From Streptomyces sp. SN-593 (GTDB taxonomy: Bacteria > Actinomycetota > Actinomycetes > Streptomycetales > Streptomycetaceae): DNA of 64,000 bases. Under the pieces are notes generated by a model that had not been told where the DNA came from, did no database searches, and saw only the letters and a program-made list of their open reading frames with translations. The translations under genes and the position numbers were made by a program. Location of the stretch: the NCBI RefSeq assembly GCF_016756395.1, contig NZ_AP018365.1:7754001-7818000 (forward strand), written 5' to 3'. Positions 40,854 to 49,183 of the stretch are shown here, in pieces. Numbering within the stretch: position 1 is the stretch's first letter; each line of letters opens with the position of its first letter.

Positions 40854-42470
40854 CTACCGCTCGGAGGCTTCCCGCTCGGAGGCCGCTCGGCCGGAAGCCC
40901 CTCGCTCCGGAGCCTCTCGGTCGGGAGCCGGTGCCTGCGCCGGGAGCGGCCGCGAGGTCGCCACGCCGGCCAGCAGCCCGGCCGCGGCCGTCACCGGGGC
41001 GTAGCTGAGGACGTGGTCCACGGCCGCGAGCAGCCCCAGGCCGGTGAGCGCCGCCGCGGCGGTCAGCACCGCCGGCGTCGACCGCGGGGAGCGCCACAGC
41101 GCGCACAGCGTCCACAGGTAGGCGCCCCCGAGCAGCGCCACGCCGGGCACCCCCTGCTCCGCGGCCAGTTGGAACGGCGCGGACTGCGGAGTCTCCGCGG
41201 TGGGGGTGTCCGAGGGCAGCGGCGTGCTCTCCTCGGCGAAGCGCCCCGGTCCGACCCCGCGCAACGGGTGCCGCCCGGCCAGGTCCACCGCCTCGTGCCA
41301 CAGCGCCACGCGCGGCTGGGTGAGCTGCCCGGTCAGCGACTCCGACAGTCCGCCGGGCAGCGCGCCCACGGCGACCGCGCAGCTCCCGCCGACCGCCAGC
41401 GCCGCGGCCAGCGCGAGCCCGGCCAGGCCGACCAGCCGGTGGTGCCGCATCCTGGCCGCCGCCAGCGAGCACAGTACGACCGTCACCCCCGCCGCGAAGG
41501 CCGCGGACGACCCGAGCACCAGCGCCGCGACCGCGGCCGTCAGCGCCAGCAGCCGCAGCAGCACCCGCCACACCACCGCGGGCACCCCCCGGACCGGCTC
41601 CGTGACGCCCCAGGCGGCGCAGCACGCCGCCCCGGCGGCCAGCACGAGCAGCGCGGCGTCGGCGTTGGGGTAGCCCAGCGGCGGAGCGCTCGCGCCCGAC
41701 AGCCGGTGCGCCGGGCCCAGCGCCAGCGCGAGGACCGTCACCGCGCCCGCGACGAGGGTCAGCTTCGGCAGCATCGCGCCCAGCACCCGGCCCGCCGCGT
41801 ATCCGGCGGTGACCGCGAGCAGCGCCAGCAGCGTGCCCTCGGGCCTGGCCTCGCGGCCGCCGGCGCAGACCACCACCCACACCGCGCAGCAGGCCAGCAC
41901 GACCATCCCCGCCGCGTCCACCCCGCCGGCGGTCGGGCTCCGCGGCACCCGGAGCGGCGGGAGCGGCCGCCCGCGGGCGCCGGACCCGGCCGCGGTGCCC
42001 TGCGTGGCCCCGGAGCGGGGCGTGTACCCGGGCACGGCCGCGGACCCGGCCCCGGGCACCGACGCGGAGAGGGTCCCGGCCCCAGCCCCGGCCCCGGAGG
42101 CGACGGCAGTGACCCTGGCTGCGGACGCGGACCCGGGCGTGCTGCCGGACGCGACCCCGACTCCGGACGCGGACCCGACCCCGGAGGAGGGCCCGGAGAT
42201 CACGGGCGTGCGGGGGCCGCCGTCCCCGCCGGTGTCCGTACGTGACGACGCGGGCGCGAGGTCGGTCGTGCCCCCGCCCGCGACCCCTGCCGCGCCGATC
42301 CGCGCCCCGCCGTTCAGATCGCCCTCCGGTCCGCCCTCGTCCGCCCGGTCGCCGCCGTGGTCGCCGGTGGTGCCCGCGCCGCCCGTATCCGCGGCCCGGC
42401 GCGGACGCGCCTTTGCCCCCGCGCGGACCCCGCGCGCCGCTCCGGGCGCGCCGCCGGCCGTCGTGTCCAT
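40854..42470 (-). CDS. O-antigen-ligase-like polymerase with long disordered N terminus
   Basis: A 538-residue membrane protein of the O-antigen ligase/Wzy type, predicted to join or polymerise lipid-linked glycans outside the membrane. About ten helices follow residue 185, and the family loop ALWHEAVDLAGRHPLRGVGPG is present near residue 400. The first 180 residues are Gly/Ala/Ser/Thr-rich and disordered, and the C-terminal 25 residues are repetitive (PERGASGRAASEREASER). ATG 42470 is used; a start near the first helix cannot be excluded. No other glycan-assembly genes are adjacent except the glycosyltransferase 3 kb away. Confidence 0.72.
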   Translation of the reverse strand: MDTTAGGAPGAARGVRAGAKARPRRAADTGGAGTTGDHGGDRADEGGPEGDLNGGARIGAAGVAGGGTTDLAPASSRTDTGGDGGPRTPVISGPSSGVGSASGVGVASGSTPGSASAARVTAVASGAGAGAGTLSASVPGAGSAAVPGYTPRSGATQGTAAGSGARGRPLPPLRVPRSPTAGGVDAAGMVVLACCAVWVVVCAGGREARPEGTLLALLAVTAGYAAGRVLGAMLPKLTLVAGAVTVLALALGPAHRLSGASAPPLGYPNADAALLVLAAGAACCAAWGVTEPVRGVPAVVWRVLLRLLALTAAVAALVLGSSAAFAAGVTVVLCSLAAARMRHHRLVGLAGLALAAALAVGGSCAVAVGALPGGLSESLTGQLTQPRVALWHEAVDLAGRHPLRGVGPGRFAEESTPLPSDTPTAETPQSAPFQLAAEQGVPGVALLGGAYLWTLCALWRSPRSTPAVLTAAAALTGLGLLAAVDHVLSYAPVTAAAGLLAGVATSRPLPAQAPAPDREAPERGASGRAASEREASER

Positions 42471-42593
42471 CCCCGACCCCCTGCCGCCACCCGGGCGCGA
42501 CGGGGTACCGCCGAGCCCGCGTTCCCCGCGTGGGCGCTGCTGTCCGGATCACCGTAACGGGTGACCACCCGCCCTGTGGATATGTCGCACAGG

Positions 42594-42608
42594 AAGCTCT
42601 TCGAGCTT
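42594..42608. promoter_or_regulatory. Perfect dyad upstream of the Nudix gene
   Basis: AAGCTC-TTC-GAGCTT, 40 bp before the Nudix -10 box (TAGGCT, 42649-42654). Possible operator or small hairpin. Confidence 0.35.
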
Positions 42609-42660
42609 GTGAAACCTGGTGCTGATGTGGCGTTCACCTTCCATCTCGTAGGCTCGGGGC

Positions 42661-43182
42661 ATGGCGACTCCCCAATTCATCCTGGACATCCGCGGCAGGG
42701 CGGGGGACGTCCTCCTCCTGCTGCCCGGCGTGGTCATGGTGGTCTTCGACGACCGCGGCAGGGTCCTGCTCAACCGCCGCACGGACACCGGACGCTGGGC
42801 GCTCATCAGCGGCATCCCCGACCCCGGCGAGCAGCCGGCCGAGAGCGCGGTGCGGGAGATCCAGGAGGAGACGGGCGTCTCCGCGGTGGTCGACCGGGTG
42901 CTCAGCGTCTTCACCACCGAACCGGTGACCTACGGCAACGGCGACCGGGCGCAGTACATCGAGACGGTGCTGCGCTGCCGGGCGGTCGGCGGCGAGGCGC
43001 GGGTCAACGACGACGAGTCGCTGGACGTGCGCTGGTTCGCGCTCGACGAGCTGCCGCCGCTCGGGCCGCTCGCCCGCGACCGCATCGACTCGGCGCTGAG
43101 CGACCGGCCGACCTGGTTCGCGCCCGCGCCCGCGCCGGACGCCGCCCTCGCGGCGGAGGGTGCCGGGCAGCGGCTTCCGTAG
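42661..43182 (+). CDS. Nudix hydrolase
   Basis: A 173-residue Nudix enzyme. The Nudix box is complete across GIPDPGEQPAES and AVREIQEETGV, giving the G-x5-E-x7-REUxEExGU pattern. It hydrolyses a nucleoside diphosphate linked to a side group; the substrate is not determinable. TAGGCT ends 6 nt before ATG 42661, indicating a leaderless mRNA. The C-terminal 20 residues are Ala/Pro-rich. Confidence 0.92.
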   Translation: MATPQFILDIRGRAGDVLLLLPGVVMVVFDDRGRVLLNRRTDTGRWALISGIPDPGEQPAESAVREIQEETGVSAVVDRVLSVFTTEPVTYGNGDRAQYIETVLRCRAVGGEARVNDDESLDVRWFALDELPPLGPLARDRIDSALSDRPTWFAPAPAPDAALAAEGAGQRLP

Positions 43183-43277
43183 CCCCCGACTCCGCTCCGG
43201 CCAGGGGGCTTTGTCAGTGCTTGGCGGTAAAATCGACAGTGTTCGAAAGGGTTGGCCGACGCCTCAGGAGGAAGCCG

Positions 43278-43565
43278 ATGGCCGCTGCCGCACCGCCCCT
43301 GGATACCCGCCGACACGCATCCGCACCCTTGCCCGCACTGCCGAAGAAGCCGCTGCCCGCGGGCCTGCCCCGCGAGTGGTACGTCGCCCACAACCGCCGC
43401 CTGAAGACCATGCGCCTGACCATCGCCCTGCTCGACTCGGGGGTCTACGAGCCGGCCCAGGCGGGGAACGGGCGGATCCGCCGCACCGCCGAGCGGATAG
43501 GCGTCCACCCGCCGTCCGACATCACCTGCCGCATGGTGCGGAACCTGCTCGGGTACGGGCGCTGA
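43278..43565 (+). CDS. Small conserved actinobacterial protein
   Basis: A 95-residue basic protein (LPALPKKPLPAGLPREWY, then RLKTMRLTIALLDSG, RRTAERIGVHPPSDITC). I recognise similar small proteins in streptomycetes, without known function. The conserved helical C terminus might bind nucleic acid. ATG 43278 follows AGGAGG with ideal spacing. A 20-bp perfect hairpin comes right after the stop. Confidence 0.75.
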   Translation: MAAAAPPLDTRRHASAPLPALPKKPLPAGLPREWYVAHNRRLKTMRLTIALLDSGVYEPAQAGNGRIRRTAERIGVHPPSDITCRMVRNLLGYGR

Positions 43566-43567
43566 CG

Positions 43568-43611
43568 GTCACGGCGGCCCGCGGGAGACGCCTCCCGCGG
43601 GCCGCCGTGAC
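43568..43611. terminator. Strong bidirectional terminator
   Basis: Perfect 20-bp arms with a 4-nt loop (ACGC), beginning 3 nt after the stop of the small protein and ending 15 nt before the end of dhaM on the other strand. Confidence 0.85.
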
Positions 43612-43625
43612 CCGCGCGCGAACCG

Positions 43626-44081
43626 CTACGCCTTGCGGTAGGTGTACGCCTCCGCCGCTGCCGCCGCCACCGCGTCGATGTCCGCGCCCGTGGACGCGGT
43701 GACGACGGCGGCGACCGCCCCTTCGAGGAAGGGGGCGTCCACCAGCCGTGCGCCGGAGGGGAGTTCGTCGTCGGCCAGCAGCGCCTTCACCGTGAGCACC
43801 GCGCTGCCGAGGTCGGCGAGCACCGCCACGCCCGCGCCCCGGTCCACGGTGCGTGCCGCCGAGGCGATCAGGTCGGAGCTGGTGCCGAGTCCGCCGTCGG
43901 GCCCGCCGCCGGCCGGGGCGAGGGGAACCTCGCCGGCGCCGCCGCTGAGCGAGGCCGCCAGATCGGCGACCGCGTTCGCGGCCGCCGCGCTGTGCGAGAC
44001 CAGCACGATCCCGACCAGCGCGGGTGCGGAGCCTTCGGTGCTGCTGCCGGTGCTGCCGTTGCTGCCGGTGGTCGCGGTCAT
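43626..44081 (-). CDS. dhaM: Dihydroxyacetone kinase phosphotransfer subunit DhaM
   Basis: A 151-residue EIIA-mannose-like protein that receives phosphate from HPr of the PTS and passes it to DhaL-ADP. The active His is H30 in VLVSHSAAAANAV. A Ser/Thr/Gly-rich N-terminal tail of about 20 residues precedes the domain. It is the single-domain form, without fused HPr or EI. ATG 44081 overlaps the dhaL stop as ATGA, so the two are translationally coupled. Confidence 0.93.
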   Translation of the reverse strand: MTATTGSNGSTGSSTEGSAPALVGIVLVSHSAAAANAVADLAASLSGGAGEVPLAPAGGGPDGGLGTSSDLIASAARTVDRGAGVAVLADLGSAVLTVKALLADDELPSGARLVDAPFLEGAVAAVVTASTGADIDAVAAAAAEAYTYRKA

Positions 44082-44755
44082 GAGGAGGACGCCTCCCTGG
44101 CGGTGTCGGCGAGCGCGGTGAGCAGGAGGGCCGCCGAGGTCGCGCCCGGGTCCTGGTGGCCGATGCTGCGGTCGCCCAGGTAACTCGCCCGGCCCTTGCG
44201 GGCGCGCAGCGGAGTGGTCGCCACGGCGCCCTCCTCCGCGGCCCGCGCCGCGGCCGTCAGCGCCACCGCGGTGCCGTCGCCCGCGTCGAGCGCCGCGGTG
44301 AACGCGTCGAGCGCGGGCACCAGCGCGTCCACCATCGTCTTGTCCTCCGGCACCGCGCCGCCGAGCTGGCACAGGCCCTCCACCCCCGCCTTCAAGCCGT
44401 CGCGCAACTGCGCCGCGGTCACCGCGGGCGCGTCGCCGAGCGCCTTGCCGGTCCGCCGCAGCAGGGTGCCGTACAGCGGCCCGGAGGCGCCGCCGACGGT
44501 GCTGATGAGCTGGCGGCCCACCGCGACCAGCACCCCGCCGGGCGTGTCCGGCGGTTCCTGCCCGATCGCCGTGCGCGCGGCGAGGAAGCCGCGGCGCATG
44601 TTGCTGCCGTGGTCGGCGTCGCCGATCGGTGAGTCGAGCTCGGTGAGGCGGGCGGCCTCCCGCTCGATCACGGACGTCGCCGTGTCGAGCCATCGGCGCA
44701 GCAGGTCCGCGTCTATGTCGGCCGGCAGTTCGGGCTGTTCGGGGGCGGCGTTCAT
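44078..44755 (-). CDS. dhaL: Dihydroxyacetone kinase ADP-binding subunit DhaL
   Basis: A 225-residue all-helical subunit that holds ADP as a cofactor and is rephosphorylated by DhaM. SPIGDADHGSNMRRGF contains the Asp residues that bind magnesium, and GGASGPLYGTLLR and RKGRASYLGDRSIGHQDPG are the nucleotide-binding loops. ATG 44755 has AAAGG upstream. It lies 82 nt after dhaK in one operon. Confidence 0.95.
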   Translation of the reverse strand: MNAAPEQPELPADIDADLLRRWLDTATSVIEREAARLTELDSPIGDADHGSNMRRGFLAARTAIGQEPPDTPGGVLVAVGRQLISTVGGASGPLYGTLLRRTGKALGDAPAVTAAQLRDGLKAGVEGLCQLGGAVPEDKTMVDALVPALDAFTAALDAGDGTAVALTAAARAAEEGAVATTPLRARKGRASYLGDRSIGHQDPGATSAALLLTALADTAREASSS

Positions 44756-44837
44756 ACGGTGTGCCTTTCCACGGGTGGTCGAACCGGCACGGCGCGCGGT
44801 GCGCGCCCGCGGACCCGGCACCGGCCGGGCGCCGCGG

Positions 44838-45830
44838 TCAGCAGCCCCAGCGCAGCGCCGGGGTCGAGACGGGCGCGTCCCACAGCCGCAGCAGCTCCTC
44901 GTCGGCCTGACAGATCGTCACGGAGGCGCCCGCCATGTCGAGCGAGGTCACGTAGTTGCCGACGAGCGTACGGGCCACCGCGACCTTGCGGGCGGCCAGG
45001 ACCCGGTGCACCTCGGCCGCGAAACCGTACAGTTCCAGCAGCGGCGTGGCGCCCATGCCGTTGACCAGCAGCAGGACCGGCGCGTCGGGGCGCAGGTCCT
45101 CGACGACCGCGTCCACGGCCACGTCGGCGATCTCGCCGGAGGTCATCATGGCGCGGCGCTCGCGGCCCGGCTCGCCGTGGATGCCGACGCCCAACTCCAG
45201 TTCGCCCTCGGGTAGGTCGAACGTCGGACCGCCCTTCGACGGGGTGCTGCACGCGCTGAGCGCCACCCCGAAGCTGCGGGACACCTCGTTGACCTGGTGG
45301 GCGATGGCCGCGACCCGGTCCAGCGGAGCGCCCTCGTCGGCCGCCGCGCCCGCGAGCTTCTCGACGAACAGCGTCGCCCCGGTGCCGCGCCGGCCGGCCG
45401 TGTAGAGGCTGTCGGTCACCGCCACGTCGTCGTTGACCAGCACCTTCGCCACCTGGACGCCCTCGTCCTCGGCGAGTTCGGCGGCCATGTCGAAGTTGAG
45501 CACGTCGCCGGTGTAGTTCTTCACGATGAACAGCACCCCCGCGCCGCTGTCCACCGCCGCCGCGGCCCGGACCATCTGGTCCGGCACCGGAGAGGTGAAG
45601 ACCTCGCCCGGACACGCGGCGGTGAGCATGCCCCGCCCAACGAAGCCGCCGTGCAGCGGCTCGTGTCCCGACCCGCCCCCCGACACCAGCCCGACCTGCC
45701 CGTCGTACGGGGCCCCGCGGCGGACGATCACCCGGCGCTCGACGTCGACGGTCAGGTCGGTGTGCACCGCAGCGAAGCCCCGCAGCGCGTCCGGGACGAC
45801 GGTCTCCGGTACGTTGATCAGCATCTTCAC
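44838..45830 (-). CDS. dhaK: Dihydroxyacetone kinase substrate-binding subunit DhaK
   Basis: A 330-residue subunit that binds dihydroxyacetone covalently and accepts phosphate from DhaL-ATP, forming dihydroxyacetone phosphate for glycolysis. The covalent His is H218 in GVGIHGEPG; GLVSGGGSGHEPLHGGFVG is the substrate-site signature. GTG 45830 follows GGAG by 6 nt; an ATG two codons later is possible. The operon dhaKLM implies use of glycerol or dihydroxyacetone with PEP as phosphate source. No DhaS/DhaR regulator is adjacent. Confidence 0.96.
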   Translation of the reverse strand: MKMLINVPETVVPDALRGFAAVHTDLTVDVERRVIVRRGAPYDGQVGLVSGGGSGHEPLHGGFVGRGMLTAACPGEVFTSPVPDQMVRAAAAVDSGAGVLFIVKNYTGDVLNFDMAAELAEDEGVQVAKVLVNDDVAVTDSLYTAGRRGTGATLFVEKLAGAAADEGAPLDRVAAIAHQVNEVSRSFGVALSACSTPSKGGPTFDLPEGELELGVGIHGEPGRERRAMMTSGEIADVAVDAVVEDLRPDAPVLLLVNGMGATPLLELYGFAAEVHRVLAARKVAVARTLVGNYVTSLDMAGASVTICQADEELLRLWDAPVSTPALRWGC

Positions 45831-46283
45831 GGGAATCTCCTCGCCAGGCCGGCAGCCAGGGCAACCGCCTGTGTCGTAGCAGGTCAGAGGATGGGTCCAG
45901 GGTGATCGATGGCGGCGTCCCGCGGGTGTGCGCCGCGGCACGGCGCGGCCGGTCCGCCGGCCGGTGGCCGGCCGGCGCGGGCCGCCGCCGGTACGCCGGG
46001 GCCCGGTACCGACATCACTCGTCCGGGCGTGCGATTCATACCCCCCAGTATCCGCCGGTGATCCGGAAACGTCACGACGTGGACGGCCCCGCGCCCCGGG
46101 CCCGTGCTTCCGGCGCTGCCGGGCCCCTCGTGCCCCCGCGGGGCCGGTCCGGCCCGCTCGGGCCGCTCTCCACCCCGAGTCCACCCGGATCTCCACCCGT
46201 GGGTGGATCGTTCCGGCGGGAGCGGCGCCTAGCGTGCGGGTGTCGGCGGCAGGCCGGCGGAAACGCGCGTGGGAAGGGCCGGG
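45831..46283. other. Divergent gap between dhaK and membrane protein gene
   Basis: A 453-bp gap. ATACCCCCCAGTAT (46038-46051) is a dyad with 4-bp arms around a C run, in the least GC-rich part of the gap. A TAGCGT box at 46228-46233 could start the plus-strand gene with a leader of about 45 nt. No gene is convincing here. Confidence 0.5.
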
Positions 46284-46853
46284 ATGAACCCCCTGGACAT
46301 CGTCCTCCTCGTGTCCGGCGTGGGCTACGTCCTCGCCCGCCGGACGATCGGCGAGGCGCTGCGGGCCGGACCCGTGCTGGCGGTACCGCTGGCGCTCGCC
46401 GCGCTGGGGCTGGTGGCCGTCAGCGGCGCCCGCCCCGCGGGCCCGGCCACCGTCGCCCTGGTGGCGGCGGGCTGCGGGCTCGGTGCCGCCCTCGGGCTGG
46501 CCCGGGGCGCGACCGTGCGCCTGACCGAGCGGGACGGGACGCCCTGGATGCGGTACGGCGCCGGCACGCTGCTGCTGTGGGCGGCGGGCGCGGTCCTCCA
46601 GGCCGGAGCGGCGCTGCTCGGGCGTGCGGCGGCGCCCGCGGCCGCGCACGCCGCCGCACACGGCCTGGTGCTCGCCGTCGGGATCGGCGTGCTGGCCGAG
46701 ACGCTGGTGGCGCTCTTCCGGGCCTCGCGTGCCGGCCGGCCGGGCAGGGACCCGGTCGACCACGGCGGGCCCTGGCCGCGCAGGCCGGGCGGCGGCACCC
46801 GGGAGCGGGACACCGGGCACGCGGGACACGCGGAAACGACACGACAGGGGTAG
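46284..46853 (+). CDS. Four-helix membrane protein (DUF1453-like)
   Basis: A 189-residue membrane protein with four hydrophobic segments (about 3-20, 28-48, 54-72 and 95-140 in two parts). LARRTIGEALRAGPVLAVPL and RYGAGTLLLWAAGAVLQAG resemble DUF1453 proteins, which have no known function. The C-terminal 45 residues are polar and Gly/Arg-rich. ATG 46284 follows GGAAGGG. It is not clearly coupled to the histidine kinase downstream, because 333 bp of repeats separate them. Confidence 0.7.
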   Translation: MNPLDIVLLVSGVGYVLARRTIGEALRAGPVLAVPLALAALGLVAVSGARPAGPATVALVAAGCGLGAALGLARGATVRLTERDGTPWMRYGAGTLLLWAAGAVLQAGAALLGRAAAPAAAHAAAHGLVLAVGIGVLAETLVALFRASRAGRPGRDPVDHGGPWPRRPGGGTRERDTGHAGHAETTRQG

Positions 46854-46859
46854 GCGGGG

Positions 46860-46919
46860 GTGCCGGTGTGGGTGCGGGTGCCGGTGTCCGTGCCCGTGCG
46901 GGTGCCGGTGCGGGTGGGG
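46860..46919 (+). repeat. Array of ten GTGNNN hexamers
   Basis: Ten consecutive hexamers of the form GTGNNN (GTGCCG, GTGTGG, GTGCGG and variants), starting 6 nt after the membrane protein stop. If translated it would give alternating Val residues. Confidence 0.75.
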
Positions 46920-47034
46920 GCGCGGATGCCGCCGGTCGGCGGCCGGCCCGGCGGCGCTGGTAGTTTCGCAGCGGCGGCCCGACCGGCTGACCGGCCGTCC
47001 GCCGGGCGGACCCGGATGCCGGACCTGTCAGCCG

Positions 47035-47086
47035 CCGACCCGGCCGTCCGACCCGGCCGTCCGACCCGGCCGTCCGACCCGGCCGT
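47035..47086. repeat. 13-bp tandem repeat, four units
   Basis: Four perfect copies of CCGACCCGGCCGT in a row, about 100 bp before the kinase start. Confidence 0.85.
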
Positions 47087-47186
47087 CCGGCCACCGGACC
47101 GGTGCCGTCCGGGCGGAGGGCCGCGCCGACCGACCGCCGGACCTGATGCCCGGCCGACCGCGGGAAGAGAGCCTGAGTTGCACCGG

Positions 47187-48341
47187 ATGCGAGCCGTGAC
47201 CGCCTGGCTCACGGCGGAGAACCACCTCCTCCAGCTCTTCAGCACCGCCACCGGGATCGCGGTCTGCGCGGTGCTGGTCCACCCTCGCGGGGCCTCCGGC
47301 ACCGGCCTCGCGGTGCTGTGCCTGCTCGTCCTGAACTCGCTGCTGTTGTGCACCCGGCTGATCCCCGAGGGGACGCTGTCCCCCCGGTCGCAGACCGCCG
47401 TGCTGGGTGCGGGATCGGTCGCGGCGGCCGCGCTGATGAGCATGGACCGCTCCGGTTCCGCGTCGCTCTTCGCGTTCTTCGTCGCCGGCCACGCCGGGTA
47501 CCGCCTCGGACAACGCGCCGCGGTGATCCTCGCGGCGGCCACCAGCCTCCTGTGCGCGACCGTGCTGCTCTTCCCGGTCGGCAGCGGCTACGGCCACGTC
47601 TCCTGGTACCTGGGCGCGTTGACCGGGGTCAGCGTGCTGGTCGGCATCTCCAACCGCTCGCACGCCGACGCGCTGCGCTCGGCGCGGGACGCCGCGCGGC
47701 AGGCCGAGTTGGCCTCGCGCTCCGAGGCACGCGCCGAGGCCCTGGCCGAGCGCGCCCGGATCGCCCGGGACGTGCACGACGTGCTCGCCCACTCGCTGGC
47801 CGGGGTGAACATGCAACTGGAGGTCACCGACGCGCTGCTGGAGTCCGGTGCGGTGGACGAAGCCCGGCAGGCCGCGCAGCGCGCGCAGAGCCTGGTGCGC
47901 GCCGGCCTGACCGAGGTCCAGCGCACCGTCCGCGACCTGCGCGAGGACGCCCTGCCGCTGCTCGACACGCTGCGCGCCATGCTCGGCTCGATCCCCGGCA
48001 CCGGTACGCTGAGCGTCGACGGATCGCCGCGCGAACTGCCGGTCCGGCCCGCCCAGGTGATCGTGCGCTGCGCCCAGGAGGGGCTGACCAACGCGCACAA
48101 GTACGCACCCGGCGCACCGGTCCGGCTGCATCTGGCGTACGGCCCGGACGAGACCGCCTTCGAGGTGGTGAACTCCGCGCCGCCGGCGGGTTCCCGGCCG
48201 CTGGCCGGTGCCGGCGGCGGCATGGGACTCGTCGGGATGCGCGAGCGCGTCGAACTGGTGGGGGGCACGGTGACGGCCGGTCCGGTGGTGGACGGCGACG
48301 ACGCGGGAGGATGGCGGGTGCGCGTGGTGATACCGGTATGA
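47187..48341 (+). CDS. Sensor histidine kinase, NarL-system (HisKA_3) type
   Basis: A 384-residue kinase with five or six N-terminal membrane helices (about residues 15-150), a coiled region, the HisKA_3 dimerisation domain with phospho-acceptor H197 in RDVHDVLAHSLAG, and a HATPase domain (N box CAQEGLTNAHKYAPG, G box GMGLVGMRERVELVGG). There is no extracytoplasmic sensor domain, so it may sense a membrane signal. ATG 47187 is used; TTG 47178 is nearer a Shine-Dalgarno-like GAAGAGAG. It overlaps the response regulator as ATGA. Confidence 0.93.
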   Translation: MRAVTAWLTAENHLLQLFSTATGIAVCAVLVHPRGASGTGLAVLCLLVLNSLLLCTRLIPEGTLSPRSQTAVLGAGSVAAAALMSMDRSGSASLFAFFVAGHAGYRLGQRAAVILAAATSLLCATVLLFPVGSGYGHVSWYLGALTGVSVLVGISNRSHADALRSARDAARQAELASRSEARAEALAERARIARDVHDVLAHSLAGVNMQLEVTDALLESGAVDEARQAAQRAQSLVRAGLTEVQRTVRDLREDALPLLDTLRAMLGSIPGTGTLSVDGSPRELPVRPAQVIVRCAQEGLTNAHKYAPGAPVRLHLAYGPDETAFEVVNSAPPAGSRPLAGAGGGMGLVGMRERVELVGGTVTAGPVVDGDDAGGWRVRVVIPV

Positions 48342-49093
48342 GCGGGTACGCCCCGGAGGGGCCAGGACCGGGATCGGAGCGCCGTGCCGGGGAGCGGCCG
48401 GGCGGCGACGCGGCGGGGACCGACGGGGACCGGCCGGTGCGGGTGGTCGTCGCCGACGACCAGACCGCGATCCGCGAGGCGCTGGCGGTGGTCCTCGACC
48501 TCCAGCCGGGCCTGGACGTGGTGGCCACGGCACGCGACGGCGCCGAGGCGGTGGCCGCCGCGGCGGAGCACGCCCCCGACGTGATCCTGATGGACCTCAA
48601 CATGCCGCGGACGGACGGCGTGGAGGCGACCCGGCAGGTCACCGAGCGCTTCCCGGACGTCGCCGTGGTGGTGCTGACCACGCTCTCCGACGAGCAGGAC
48701 ATCCTCGCGGCGCTGGGCGCCGGCGCGCGCGGCTACCTGACCAAGGAGTCCGGCCGGCAGGACATCGCCCGCGCGGTGCGGGCCGCCGCGGCCGGCCAGG
48801 CCGTGCTCGACCCGGCGGTCCAGGAGCGGCTGCTGGCGGCGGCCGTCAAGAGCGCGGCCCCGGTGGAGCGTCCGGGCGCCGGGCTCGCCCCCGACCTGAC
48901 ACCCCGGGAGACGGAGGTGCTCACCCTCATCGGCGAGGGCCTGACCAACCGGGGGATCGCCGAGCGGCTGGTGGTCAGCGAGGCCACCGTGAAGACCCAC
49001 ATCAACAACCTCTTCGCCAAGGCGCAACTGCGCGACCGCGCGCACGCGGTGAAGTACGCGTTCCTCCACGGGCTGGTGCGGGCCCGTGGATGA
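48338..49093 (+). CDS. Response regulator, NarL/LuxR type
   Basis: A 251-residue regulator. After a polar 32-residue N-terminal tail, the receiver domain carries the acidic pair in VVVADDQ and the phospho-acceptor D86 in LMDLNMP. The C-terminal LuxR helix-turn-helix is LTPRETEVLTLIGEGLTNRGIA and VSEATVKTHINNLFAK. ATG 48338 overlaps the kinase stop (ATGA), so the pair is translationally coupled. A strong terminator follows. The target genes are unknown; the neighbouring betaine transporter is on the opposite strand. Confidence 0.95.
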   Translation: MSGYAPEGPGPGSERRAGERPGGDAAGTDGDRPVRVVVADDQTAIREALAVVLDLQPGLDVVATARDGAEAVAAAAEHAPDVILMDLNMPRTDGVEATRQVTERFPDVAVVVLTTLSDEQDILAALGAGARGYLTKESGRQDIARAVRAAAAGQAVLDPAVQERLLAAAVKSAAPVERPGAGLAPDLTPRETEVLTLIGEGLTNRGIAERLVVSEATVKTHINNLFAKAQLRDRAHAVKYAFLHGLVRARG

Positions 49094-49120
49094 CGTGGTG
49101 GGCTGAGCCCGGACGAGCGC

Positions 49121-49153
49121 GGGCCGGGGACACGCGGTGCGTGTCCCCGGCCC
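49121..49153. terminator. Bidirectional terminator hairpin
   Basis: Perfect 14-bp arms GGGCCGGGGACACG / CGTGTCCCCGGCCC with a 5-nt loop, between the response regulator and the convergent transporter gene. Confidence 0.85.
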
Positions 49154-49183
49154 TCCGGCCTCGCGCCTGCGCGCGGTGGTGTG

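Larger units (their letters stand above)
46854..47186. other. Repeat-containing gap before the histidine kinase
   Basis: It holds a GTG-hexamer array and a 13-bp tandem repeat, listed separately. The kinase frame stays open through the whole gap, but the 13-bp period would not preserve a coding frame, so this part is probably untranslated. Confidence 0.55.

Noticed and set aside
45884..46075. Small minus-strand ORF upstream of dhaK
   Set aside because: It overlaps the region expected to hold the dhaKLM promoter, lacks gene-like codon pattern and has no recognisable similarity.
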